Assembly: GCA_000415965.1 (NCBI GenBank)
Contig: KE356560.1
Location: 249,186 to 285,834, forward strand
From: Haloquadratum walsbyi J07HQW1
GTDB lineage: Archaea; Halobacteriota; Halobacteria; Halobacteriales; Haloferacaceae
Reading direction: 5' to 3'
DNA length: 36,649 bases
Shown: positions 1 through 7,253 of the stretch, in pieces
Layout: each line of letters opens with the position of its first letter
Numbering within the stretch: the first letter of the stretch is position 1
The notes under the pieces: model-generated
What the model saw: only the letters and a program-made list of their open reading frames with translations
Told to the model about the DNA's origin: nothing
The model's database searches: none
Made by a program: the position numbers and the translations under genes

Positions 1-29
1 GCGCCGAGAGGATACCAATCGATCGATAT

Positions 30-717
30 ATGGCTGAGCTCTGGATTCCGTATCATCGTGAACTTGGCGAGATTATCAACTCAGAAGGACTGTCAGCATC
101 ATTTGATCGCGAAGACGAAATCAAGTGGTAGGTCGAAAAATTTGAAACGCCAGACAACCGGCTCTGGCTCGCAGTTGATGATACCGCGGATCCAGCTGTG
201 CCGATTGAAACGATTGAGGCAACCTTTGCGGGGTTCATCAGTATTGAACTTGAACCGGTTTCGGACAATTCGCTCGCCCTGACAGATTAGCAATCAACGA
301 TTCTATGTCACTCCTGAGTACCGTGAGGGCGATCTTGCCGACCGACTCATGACGCGTGCGGTACAATATGCCCGTGAGGATGGCTGTCCAGAATTAGTTC
401 TAACTGTTGACATTGACAACAGGCGAGCATTGAGATATATGACAGAACACGTTGCTGATTCCGCCCTCATGGTACTGAGTGCGTCGCCACCAGATGATCG
501 TGTTGAACATCTGGTGACAGACACCGCTGAAGCATTGGCGTATAAACGTGCAGTCAATTACCGCGAGAAGTATGCCGATGGAGACAAAATGACTGAACTT
601 CGCATTGCCAACACGGATACAGACAACCACTCATATTTTATCACCCAATCTGTATTTTTCTTTTTAGTTCAAAACCGTATACCAATACGGGGAGCATGCT
701 CTGAGACTTGTTCATAA
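30..717 (+). pseudogene. GNAT acetyltransferase, broken by a stop and a frameshift
   Basis: An open frame starts with ATG at 30 (MAELWIPYHRELGEI...), meets an in-frame TAG at 129-131, continues in the same frame as protein-like sequence (VEKFETPDNRLWLAVDD...) to a TAG at 288-290, and then resumes in another frame from about 295 (QRFYVTPEYREGDLADRLM...). The last part resembles the acetyl-CoA-binding motif A of GNAT N-acetyltransferases (the PEYREGDLADRLM stretch), followed by the usual strand with LVLTVDIDNRRALRYM. At least one nonsense mutation and one frameshift are therefore needed to explain it. The final ~40 residues, after about position 600, may be read-through rather than family sequence. 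The substrate cannot be told. The GNAT call is fairly sure. Whether the gene is truly dead depends on sequence accuracy. Confidence 0.72.
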
Positions 718-843
718 TCCCGACATGATTCACCGCTGAATAACCCATTGAACTCTCAGAGGAGAAAGTCTCCAACAGGAATATACTCCGAATCAATCAC
801 AACATACCCAAGTCCTTCCTCGGAGCAATTCCCTCAGCTCGTT

Positions 844-966
844 TCAATTGAGCAATCCAATATTATGCACATGCTCTTTGGCTGTCTCTGCTGAGTCAAA
901 CTGTTCGCCGCAGACGTCACAGACAACAGCTGACTCTGTATGATCTTTCGTTGTCTCATCCATCAT
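844..966 (-). CDS. C2H2-type zinc-finger microprotein, 40 aa
   Basis: Reading the minus strand from ATG-ATG at 966 gives a 40-residue protein ending in TGA at 844. It has an acidic N-terminus and a single finger, CDVCGEQFDSAETAKEHVH, with C16, C19, H32 and H34, so a Cys-x2-Cys-x12-His-x-His ligand set. Single-finger microproteins of this sort are common in haloarchaea, and some affect biofilm, motility or stress responses; no role can be assigned here. The gene is on the same strand as, and 3' of nothing but, the decayed acetyltransferase; the flavoprotein gene at 1035-2441 lies upstream in the same direction, 68 bases away, so co-transcription is possible. Start choice between the two adjacent ATGs is arbitrary. 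Confidence 0.72.
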   Translation of the reverse strand: MMDETTKDHTESAVVCDVCGEQFDSAETAKEHVHNIGLLN

Positions 967-1034
967 ATAAAAACAGAGACAATGACCCTTATTTGTGTTT
1001 TCTCGATTGTGCGGTACAGACACACAAGCAATGG

Positions 1035-2441
1035 CTACAGTGATTCGATCTTTTCTGTCGCCGAGCGGATAAGTCCATCAAGAATCTCAGGTGTTGTTGG
1101 GTGATATGCCCGATCTGGAAGTTCTCGAACATCGAGTCCTAACTCAACAGCGACTTGCATTGTTTTTGCCATCGGGTCAGCATGATAATGTAATCCTTGC
1201 CATCCAAGCACCGTACCATCAACATCAACAACTAACCGAGCAAGCCCATCTGGCACGTTCTTTGATTTAAATACTCCATCGCTTGCTGCCTCTCGGGTCA
1301 CAGTAATAAAGTCATGATTGCTTGCTTCTGCGGATTCAACCGAGTGACCGACGCGAGCGTATGGCAGAACGCCAAGTCCGCTGAATACAACATGATGGTG
1401 AATATTCTGATACGATGTGAGTTCGTCGCCCGCAGCATGTGCACGAATATTTTCCGCAGCAGTGACACCTTGCTCCTTGGCAACATGGAGGATTGGCTCT
1501 CGTCCATTCGCGTCACCAGCAACGAAAATTCGGTCATTCCCTCGGGCTTGCATCGTCGCTGGAACCCATCCAGGTGCAGGATTCAATGAGGTCTGTTCGA
1601 GACCTAGATTGTCAACTGCAGGTCGACGTCCGGTAAATCCAAATAACTGGTCTGCCTCGATTGTCTCTTCGTGTCCATTTCGCCTAACCGACATTCTCAC
1701 TCCGCCGTCTGCTGTCGGTTCAACGCGGCGCTCGTCAGTTTCAGTGAGTACTGTGATATCAAATGCATCACGATAATACGACAGCAGTGCATCACCAAAG
1801 GCTGGGTCAGCTTCATCAAGCGGTCGAGAATCATGCTCAATGACGGTGAGATCCATCTCCCCTGCCTCAGCAAGATATGGGACCATCTCCATACCAACGT
1901 ATCCAAAGCCCATGACGATTCCCGAATCCTCGAATGCGGTCGCATCAAGCACATCCGCGCTTGTCATCATCGAGACATCCTCAATACCGGGAAGCGAGGG
2001 CTCATTTACTGTCGACCCAGTCGCGATGACAATATAATCTGGCTCAATAACCGTCTCACCGACTGAGAGTGTTCGATCATCGATGAACTCTGCTGTTTCG
2101 GTGCGAAATTGCACATTCTCCTTTTCAGCAAGCTTCTCGACACCTGCTCGTCTATGTGCTGCGAAATTTAATACACGCTCATTCTTCGTCTCCACGACTG
2201 CATCGAGATCAACATCCGGTATCGGTCCGTCTATGCGGCTGTCATGTCGAGCCGCAAAGCGATGTTCAGCGGCTGAAAGTACCTCCTTTGATGGCATACA
2301 TCCTCGAAGAATACAGAGTCCACCCCCAGGTTCGCCGTCATCGATCATTGTTACTTCAATCTCTGGCATCTCGGCAAGTCGCTGTGCGGCAGCAATCCCA
2401 GCGCTACCGTAGGCACCGATAACGGCGACATGTGTAGACAT
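1035..2441 (-). CDS. FAD-dependent pyridine nucleotide-disulfide oxidoreductase (dihydrolipoyl dehydrogenase-like)
   Basis: A 468-aa class I flavoprotein disulfide reductase. An N-terminal dinucleotide fold (VIGAYGSAG, residues 7-15) with one extra residue compared with the usual GxGxxG is followed by the redox-active pair C43-ILRG-C48 in GGLCILRGCMPSK. Next come the ATGS motif, a second NAD(P)-binding fold around GFGYVGME, the FAD-binding AGDANG motif, and a C-terminal dimerisation domain with the catalytic H447/E452 in YHPTTPEIL. All residues needed for dithiol-disulfide chemistry are present. Dihydrolipoamide dehydrogenase, mercuric reductase and glutathione-type reductases share this plan. 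No 2-oxoacid dehydrogenase genes adjoin it and there is no HMA domain, so the substrate stays open. It is about the usual length for the family and acts in the cytosol. Confidence 0.85.
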   Translation of the reverse strand: MSTHVAVIGAYGSAGIAAAQRLAEMPEIEVTMIDDGEPGGGLCILRGCMPSKEVLSAAEHRFAARHDSRIDGPIPDVDLDAVVETKNERVLNFAAHRRAGVEKLAEKENVQFRTETAEFIDDRTLSVGETVIEPDYIVIATGSTVNEPSLPGIEDVSMMTSADVLDATAFEDSGIVMGFGYVGMEMVPYLAEAGEMDLTVIEHDSRPLDEADPAFGDALLSYYRDAFDITVLTETDERRVEPTADGGVRMSVRRNGHEETIEADQLFGFTGRRPAVDNLGLEQTSLNPAPGWVPATMQARGNDRIFVAGDANGREPILHVAKEQGVTAAENIRAHAAGDELTSYQNIHHHVVFSGLGVLPYARVGHSVESAEASNHDFITVTREAASDGVFKSKNVPDGLARLVVDVDGTVLGWQGLHYHADPMAKTMQVAVELGLDVRELPDRAYHPTTPEILDGLIRSATEKIESL

Positions 2442-2605
2442 AATTATACTACAGCGTCCATCTGATTAACAGTTCGGTGGCGTTGTTCAGTGGTCACACA
2501 GCCGAATTCATGTCTCTAGGTGACACAAAGTGAGTGTCTCAGAGCGTTCAGTTATTTCTGAGAAAATTCACTATCTGTTTCGCTAAAATAACTGATTCCA
2601 TACGT

Positions 2606-2716
2606 GTGAACTACCCCGCCCTACTCAGCAACGCTTCGCGTTGCTTCCGTGAAAGCGGGGCTTCCTGCTTCTACGACGCGACTTGCATCCACGACGATAG
2701 ACAATGAGTCGCCACC
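2606..2716 (-). mobile_element. 3' end of a decayed IS200/IS605-type (TnpB) element
   Basis: On the minus strand a short frame (after an in-frame stop at 2717-2719) reads ...VVDASRVVEAGSPAF... and stops at TAG 2621-2623. From recall of the family this resembles the C-terminal tail of haloarchaeal IS1341-type TnpB proteins. The stop is followed within 15 bases by GGGCGGGGTAGTTCAC, ending at 2606, as expected for the right end of these elements. The tail contains a strong hairpin (AGCAACGC and GCGTTGCT around a 3-base loop, 2626-2644) and an outer CCCCGC/GCGGGG pair. In live elements this segment is the scaffold part of the guide (omega/re) RNA. No rest of tnpB or tnpA is present, so this is a solo remnant. 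A related end occurs at 21241-21321. Confidence 0.7.
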
Positions 2717-2742
2717 CTAACTGTCTGATCAGTTATTGAGAC

Positions 2743-3216
2743 TTATTCTTGATCAACATACCATATGATACTAGCTACTCCAATAACGATTAGACTGGGC
2801 CAGATATCTGAGCTCAGATAGATATCTCCTGATGGGAGGCGTGCCCAGGTGAGTGGATATAGATATGACGGCGCAGTGCCATCAGTCCGGATGACGAGAA
2901 GGTCAAGAAACATATGTGTCACTACACCGAGGCTGAGACCTCCAACTATCGCCGGTCTCTCATTAGCCTGGAACAGCAATACTCCGGCAGATATGAATAC
3001 TACTGCTGACCCGATCGTTTGGAGTGCATACCAGGACGCTCTAATTCCGAATACGACAAACTCTGGTCCCGTGAGCAACAATCCTTTAGCGGCATCTGGA
3101 ATGACTGCCCCAAGCATTGTGATTCCAACATAACGGCGGTTGAAGCAGTCAATCCGCCACACTGCGAGCGTGCTCAAAATATACATACTGAGAACATGCG
3201 TCAGTAAGTCGCTCAT
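2743..3216 (-). CDS. DUF457/YdjM-like membrane protein (putative metal-dependent hydrolase)
   Basis: A 157-aa integral membrane protein with about four hydrophobic segments. Conserved-looking polar residues sit at membrane edges: H6 in LLTH, D41 in VIPD, and THMFLD near residue 100. That His/Asp arrangement is characteristic of the LexA-binding/YdjM (DUF457) family of inner-membrane putative metal-dependent hydrolases, whose biochemical role is not settled. Its ATG (3216) overlaps the stop of the preceding gene by four bases (ATGA), so the two are translationally coupled in a two-gene operon. Function is inferred only from the residue pattern. Confidence 0.65.
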   Translation of the reverse strand: MSDLLTHVLSMYILSTLAVWRIDCFNRRYVGITMLGAVIPDAAKGLLLTGPEFVVFGIRASWYALQTIGSAVVFISAGVLLFQANERPAIVGGLSLGVVTHMFLDLLVIRTDGTAPSYLYPLTWARLPSGDIYLSSDIWPSLIVIGVASIIWYVDQE

Positions 3217-3683
3217 GGGTCACGCGGGATGAGTGTCCAGTGCTCGGTATTTAGCTTCCAGTGACGGACGAACACGACTAATGCGAGTAGCACACCTCCT
3301 GCGGAGACGGCTATCATGTATAATCGATTTGATTGGGGGATTACCACGATACGCTCGACAACGAGTTTCTGCTCTGGTCTGAGCGTGCCGTATACCTGGA
3401 TCCAGTCACCAGAGCGCACTGAGAGATCAGACGTTTGAATATACAGTGTTTGTCCATATGTGACACCGATTGTATCCTCTTGAACCATACTCACACGACC
3501 CCAGAAATTTACCTGATCGCCAACATATGCTTGATAATCAGCTTTGACATCTTCCGCTGCTGGATACGGTGATTGCCTCTCGGCATGATGGGCGTAATCA
3601 ATCATCATCCCCCCATTGAGAGATAGAAGCAAACAAAATACAATAGCTCGAACCCAGAGAGTGGAACTCATGTATAATTGCAT
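3213..3683 (-). CDS. Membrane-anchored protein with a predicted small beta-barrel domain
   Basis: A 156-aa protein with an N-terminal hydrophobic helix (about residues 10-28), a soluble middle part rich in beta-strand pattern (YVGDQVNFWGRVSMVQED... LYIQTSDLSVRSGDWIQVYG... LVVERIVVIPQ) and a second membrane helix near residues 120-140. The middle resembles an OB-fold-like barrel, with GDQVNFWGRV and SGDWIQVYGTL as repeated strand-turn units, exposed outside or inside depending on topology. I do not recognise a named family with confidence. It is the first gene of the two-gene unit with the DUF457-like protein, with a four-base overlap. The start could also be the ATG four codons downstream (MSSTLWVRA). 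Confidence 0.6.
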   Translation of the reverse strand: MQLYMSSTLWVRAIVFCLLLSLNGGMMIDYAHHAERQSPYPAAEDVKADYQAYVGDQVNFWGRVSMVQEDTIGVTYGQTLYIQTSDLSVRSGDWIQVYGTLRPEQKLVVERIVVIPQSNRLYMIAVSAGGVLLALVVFVRHWKLNTEHWTLIPRDP

Positions 3684-3848
3684 GATAGCGAAACGGTGTC
3701 AAAACTTCTGATTATCTACGGGATATGAGTGTCATCTATTACTCTGGCGTGTCCAATAATAACTCATATTTAACTGTTATGATGAGCCGTGATTCAATTA
3801 CACGCTCCAGTCACGTTTTATCATATACATGAATGATGAGCATGGTGC

Positions 3849-4289
3849 ATGACGACATCAGACTCGCTCACTCGACTCTCGCCGCAGGAGATTGAATCGA
3901 CTATCAGTTCAGTCAAAAAAATGCTCGTTGTTGGTGCCGTCTTCGCAGGTGTCGGATTTCTGCTCATTGGGATGGCACTTTTCCTTGAGCTCACGCAGTT
4001 CCATCCAATGATAGAGACGTTTTTTATAGAACACACAACTCACAGTCTCGCTGGCGGTGGTCCCGACCGCGCAGCGGAGACAGCACTCAATTCACAACTC
4101 ACCGCAATCCATCAGTTCCCCTCAACGCTGTTGTGGCTCAAACTCGGTGGGATTGGTCATATCCTCCTTGGCATCTTTATGACACTTGCTGCAATCGTCC
4201 GTGTATTGAGCCTCGTGCCACACCGCTTGAGTTATGAGATGGAGTGGACACAATCAACATCATCCGATGTCACCACGGGTGATCACTAA
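3849..4289 (+). CDS. Small haloarchaeal membrane protein, unknown function
   Basis: A 146-aa protein with two clear membrane helices (MLVVGAVFAGVGFLLIGMAL, about residues 24-45; and LGGIGHILLGIFMTLAAIVRVL near residues 98-122) joined by a loop of about 50 residues. The N-terminus is polar (TTSDSLTRLSPQEIESTI). No catalytic motif is seen. Several ATGs lie just upstream (3829-3847), but the chosen start gives the usual acidic haloarchaeal N-terminus. The stop codon TAA (4287-4289) is the first triplet of a fold-back repeat copy, so the C-terminal tail may have been set by that insertion. Real gene: likely. Function: unknown. Confidence 0.6.
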   Translation: MTTSDSLTRLSPQEIESTISSVKKMLVVGAVFAGVGFLLIGMALFLELTQFHPMIETFFIEHTTHSLAGGGPDRAAETALNSQLTAIHQFPSTLLWLKLGGIGHILLGIFMTLAAIVRVLSLVPHRLSYEMEWTQSTSSDVTTGDH

Positions 4290-4409
4290 CAGTCGTTGAC
4301 AATATGACCAGCGTTTCTATCCGAACCCACACTGAATTCAGCTGGAACGCCCGGTGACGCGTTCCGCCGCAACTTCGGATACAAAAGTCAAATTACCAAT
4401 AACTGTTAA
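4287..4409 (+). repeat. Fold-back (MITE-like) repeat, copy A
   Basis: This is one of at least five related ~118-bp repeats in the window. It starts CTAACAGTCGTTGACAATATGA and ends ...TTACCAATAACTGTTAA, so its ends are imperfect inverted repeats. The interior carries the family blocks TTTCTATCCGAACCCACACT, GAACGCCCGGTGACGCGTTC and CTTCGGATAC. The strand listed has the TTAACAGTCG end first. It begins inside the stop codon of the gene at 3849-4289. Confidence 0.8.
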
Positions 4410-4996
4410 ATACGCAGTATAACACCCACGTCTGAGTGGACCTTCCGTTTGATTCTTTGCTATATTCATGCTGATAGCTTCCGACAGTGTTACACCCACA
4501 GACAACCCCGGTTCCTTATTCCTCGTTTTCGTTCTCGTTGTGCTCCTCTCTCGTGATATACTCATAATAGAACTTGGAGATACTGAGTTGCATTCTGTCA
4601 CACTGAGTAGACAGCGGCTTTGATATTGTTTTCACACACATGCGTTTGGAATCTCCAATCTTTTTGCTCCGATTTCATGAATACGAAGTCTGAGCACTCG
4701 TGTCTATTGATTTTAGCTACGATGAGATACGATTGTCAGTCGCCCCTGCTGCCGTGTCTGCTCACGAGCATTTTTGTCGGATTCCCAAAAATATTCAATT
4801 TACTAAACGGGATCAAACTCAGATTCGATGGCATTCATATTCCATTGCTTTTGACCTCCTTCCACGGCTCAAGTTGTGGGCTTTCACTTCGAGCCTCTGT
4901 AATCCTCAGTCACTCCCACTCGCACGTCCATCATCAGTGGCATCGGGTGGGTTATACAATGATGCGGTATTAGTTTTTCATAGAGTATCCGTACCA
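4410..4996. other. Intergenic region, no gene seen
   Basis: About 590 bases between repeat copy A and the zinc-ribbon/HTH regulator. Open frames here have no haloarchaeal acidic bias or motif, and the long frame running into the regulator from 4700 is Ser/Leu/His-rich read-through. A TATA-like TTATACAAT near 4954-4962 is the only promoter candidate for the downstream gene. No hairpin or RNA gene was recognised. Confidence 0.5.
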
Positions 4997-5599
4997 ATGT
5001 CTGACGCCTCCAATAGCCACTCACCCGATGACACTGATAAACAGGATGTTCAATACGATCCTGACGACGACTCATATCACATCTTACAATGCACAGACTG
5101 TGACACAACCGTCCTTGCTATCGGTCGTGATGATCCACCGATGTCCTGTCATGACGAACCGATGGAACATATTCACCAGGTTAATATGACAGTAAAAACT
5201 CCAGATATCCGAGAAGTCTTATTTGAAGCGTTTGGACTTCCAAAGTCAGGCCTTGATATCTGCTTGTGTGTAATCGGTGATGGTCCGCTGTCAGCCAGCG
5301 AGGTGGCAGCAAAACTTGATTATGACCGAACGACGGTCACTCGATATCTCAATAAACTCGTTGACCTCGGGTTATTACGCCGCTCTGAACTCAATCGAGA
5401 AGATGGTGGCATCATCAACGCCTATCACTCAGTTGACCTCGAACAGATGCGTCGGGAGACACTTACTGGATTTTATCTTTGGGCGGGCGAAGCAGCAACA
5501 CTTATCGAGAACGCAAATACAACCAAACAGGAATATTTTGAGGAAAATCCTGATCACGACCTCCCAGAGGTGTTTTGGGAATCATTTTCTAAGAAATAG
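4997..5599 (+). CDS. Zinc-ribbon plus winged-helix transcriptional regulator (TrmB/MarR-like)
   Basis: The 200-aa frame from ATG 4997 starts with an acidic Ser/Asp tail (MSDASNSHSPDD), as typical haloarchaeal starts do; the 99 codons upstream look non-coding. Residues 30-60 form a small metal site (C32-TD-C35 ... C51-H52). Residues about 70-150 are a winged helix: PKSGLDICLCVIGDGPLSAS is followed by the recognition helix DRTTVTRYLNKLVDLGLLRRS and a wing. The C-terminal part (about 150-200) is helical, perhaps for dimerisation. The architecture points to a DNA-binding repressor or activator of the TrmB/MarR-like group in archaea. Neighbouring genes do not indicate its targets. Confidence 0.75.
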   Translation: MSDASNSHSPDDTDKQDVQYDPDDDSYHILQCTDCDTTVLAIGRDDPPMSCHDEPMEHIHQVNMTVKTPDIREVLFEAFGLPKSGLDICLCVIGDGPLSASEVAAKLDYDRTTVTRYLNKLVDLGLLRRSELNREDGGIINAYHSVDLEQMRRETLTGFYLWAGEAATLIENANTTKQEYFEENPDHDLPEVFWESFSKK

Positions 5600-5647
5600 T
5601 TATTATCATCTTCACAGCAGTTATCCTCCCGTCGTATCTCCTGACTG

Positions 5648-5770
5648 AGTAACAGTTGTTGGGACTGTGATTTCTCTATTCGAGACAGAACGCGCATACA
5701 GGCGTTCCAGATGAACTAAGTCTGAGGAGTCTGAGTCTGACTTCGGATATAAACATTAGTCATAATGAAG
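5648..5770 (-). repeat. Fold-back repeat, copy C (diverged)
   Basis: The plus strand reads GTAACAGTTGTTGGGACTGTGA, then TTTCTCTATTCGAGACAGAACGC, AGGCGTTCCAGATGAACTAAG and CTTCGGATATAAACATTAGTCATAAT. This matches, block by block, the better copy at 7114-7231. An extra GAGTCTGAGTCTGAC-like stretch is inserted and the right terminal repeat is lost. It lies about 50 bases after the regulator gene's stop codon. The strand is given by family orientation (TTAACAGTCG end taken as left). Confidence 0.65.
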
Positions 5771-5888
5771 AGATACCAGTAGCGTTTCTGATATTTACAC
5801 ACAGCTGTATCAATACCATATCCATCTCATCTGATACTCTTATTTCAGAGAGCGCATTTCACGCTGATCGGTATCGATGCAACTGAAC

Positions 5889-6917
5889 TCAGTGCCGATC
5901 AGTCGTTGATGATGGGACCGGATTGTCACTGTCACCGCCCTGGTTGGTTGTATTGAGGACGTTGAGACGATTCTCGACAGTCTCTGAGATAATCTCCTCA
6001 GGCGGAAGCCTCTGTGTAGTTGCTTCTGTTTCTGTATATGACCGTGATAACTCTGAGGCGTACTCAAGTACTGGCTGTGTAACCGTCTCATCAACAGCAG
6101 ATGCGCCAACCGCGACGGCAAGTGCAAATATATCGGCTTCGAGATTTCCATCAGGTGCAGCGTTTTCAGCATTTCCCGTTCGGTGGAGTGTTTGATCCCG
6201 ACCAAAGGCACGAACAACATCCACGGCTCGACCTGCAGCGTCAGTTCGAGCAAGCAGCGCGAATCCACGCGAGACAAATACATCCGCGGCGAGAACCTCA
6301 AGATCGGCGTCAATATCGCCGGATGCCGCTATATTATTAATGTCTCCGTCTATTTCTGTTTCTGTTTCTGTCGCTGATGTAACCCATGGCTCCGTGTCGG
6401 CGAGTGACCGAGTCAAACGTAAGCCTTCGTAGATCAACTGCACACCTGCTGCGCGGTCAATGAGTGGTAGCCGACGTACACTTTCAGCCGCGTCCGTATA
6501 TTCGGCGAACTGGTGACGATCGGATGCCTCATCTGTCGTTTCAGTGTTCAGATCACAGTTTGACTCTGTTTTTATCTTTTTCTTTGACTTTGAATCTGAA
6601 TTTGAATTTTGAGAACACGCTTCGCCGTCATCAACCTCCGTTTCGGCAATCCGCCCATGAGTCCTTCCAGATGCATTCCCGGCTCCATCGCTGATTGGTG
6701 ATCGGCTTCGGTCCTTATTCTGATCTTGATCAATTATATCGTCAGTGTCGCCACTATCATCAGAGCTACCGAGTGCACGAGCGCTCGCAAGTGCAAGCAC
6801 GGCGGGTGTCATCACCGTGTCTGTCAGGCGAGTGTGAAGCGCCGTGCGGAGAGGACCAGGTTCAATATCCATAATTGCCTCCCGGGCGGCGTCACGGACC
6901 CGCACGGCATCGTCCAT
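5889..6917 (-). CDS. DUF7114-like haloarchaeal protein with acidic low-complexity insert
   Basis: A 342-aa protein. The N-terminus (DDAVRVRDAAREAIMDIEPG...LTDTVMTPAVLALASARAL) and C-terminal half (EVLAADVFVSRGFALLART...AVDVVRAFGRDQT) are helical and match my memory of the haloarchaeal DUF7114 family, which has a distant polyprenyl-synthase-like all-alpha look. Between them, residues about 52-130 are a Ser/Asp/Asn/Lys-rich spacer (DDSGDTDDIIDQDQNKD, SDSKSKKKIKTES), and a second TETETEID tract lies near residue 190. These are encoded by TTCTGT-type short tandem repeats. The inserts are probably disordered and peculiar to this lineage. The gene is upstream of and divergent in role from nadE; no enzymatic motif is certain. 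Confidence 0.65.
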   Translation of the reverse strand: MDDAVRVRDAAREAIMDIEPGPLRTALHTRLTDTVMTPAVLALASARALGSSDDSGDTDDIIDQDQNKDRSRSPISDGAGNASGRTHGRIAETEVDDGEACSQNSNSDSKSKKKIKTESNCDLNTETTDEASDRHQFAEYTDAAESVRRLPLIDRAAGVQLIYEGLRLTRSLADTEPWVTSATETETEIDGDINNIAASGDIDADLEVLAADVFVSRGFALLARTDAAGRAVDVVRAFGRDQTLHRTGNAENAAPDGNLEADIFALAVAVGASAVDETVTQPVLEYASELSRSYTETEATTQRLPPEEIISETVENRLNVLNTTNQGGDSDNPVPSSTTDRH

Positions 6918-7113
6918 TAAATATCAATAACTGCGGCAGGGGCAAAGACCTTTGGAAAATCACCGCCATACAGCGACCGGGTATATCTATGCCCACTTCG
7001 CACAGGCGATTTTGATGAACTCAATTTTCTATCATTGTTAATCAACTCATCTTCTTGTATTAATTTCTCCGCCTCCTCGAATAATTGGCTGTTTTCTATT
7101 ACTCCGATGCTCG

Positions 7114-7231
7114 TTAACAGTTGTTGGTAATTTGATTTCTGTATCCGAAGTGGAACGCGTCACCGGGCGTTCTAGTCGAAGTTAGTGTGGTTTCGGATAG
7201 AAACACTGATCATATTGCCAACGACTGTTAA
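7114..7231 (-). repeat. Fold-back repeat, copy D (best preserved ends)
   Basis: This 118-bp copy runs from TTAACAGTTGTTGGTAAT to ATTGCCAACGACTGTTAA. The two 18-base ends are inverted repeats with two transition mismatches. Nested inside are TATCCGAA/TTCGGATA and AACGC/GCGTT pairs, so the whole element can fold as one long hairpin. It lies 22 bases past the nadE stop codon and, read in the nadE direction, has the same orientation as copies A and E relative to their genes. Confidence 0.85.
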
Positions 7232-7253
7232 GCAGGTGCAGGTTGTGGTGCAC

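Noticed and set aside
4700..4996. A 99-codon N-terminal extension of the zinc-ribbon/HTH regulator
   Set aside because: Its composition (Leu/Ser/His/Arg-rich, no acidic bias) is unlike the rest of the protein, and ATG 4997 gives a typical acidic haloarchaeal start.
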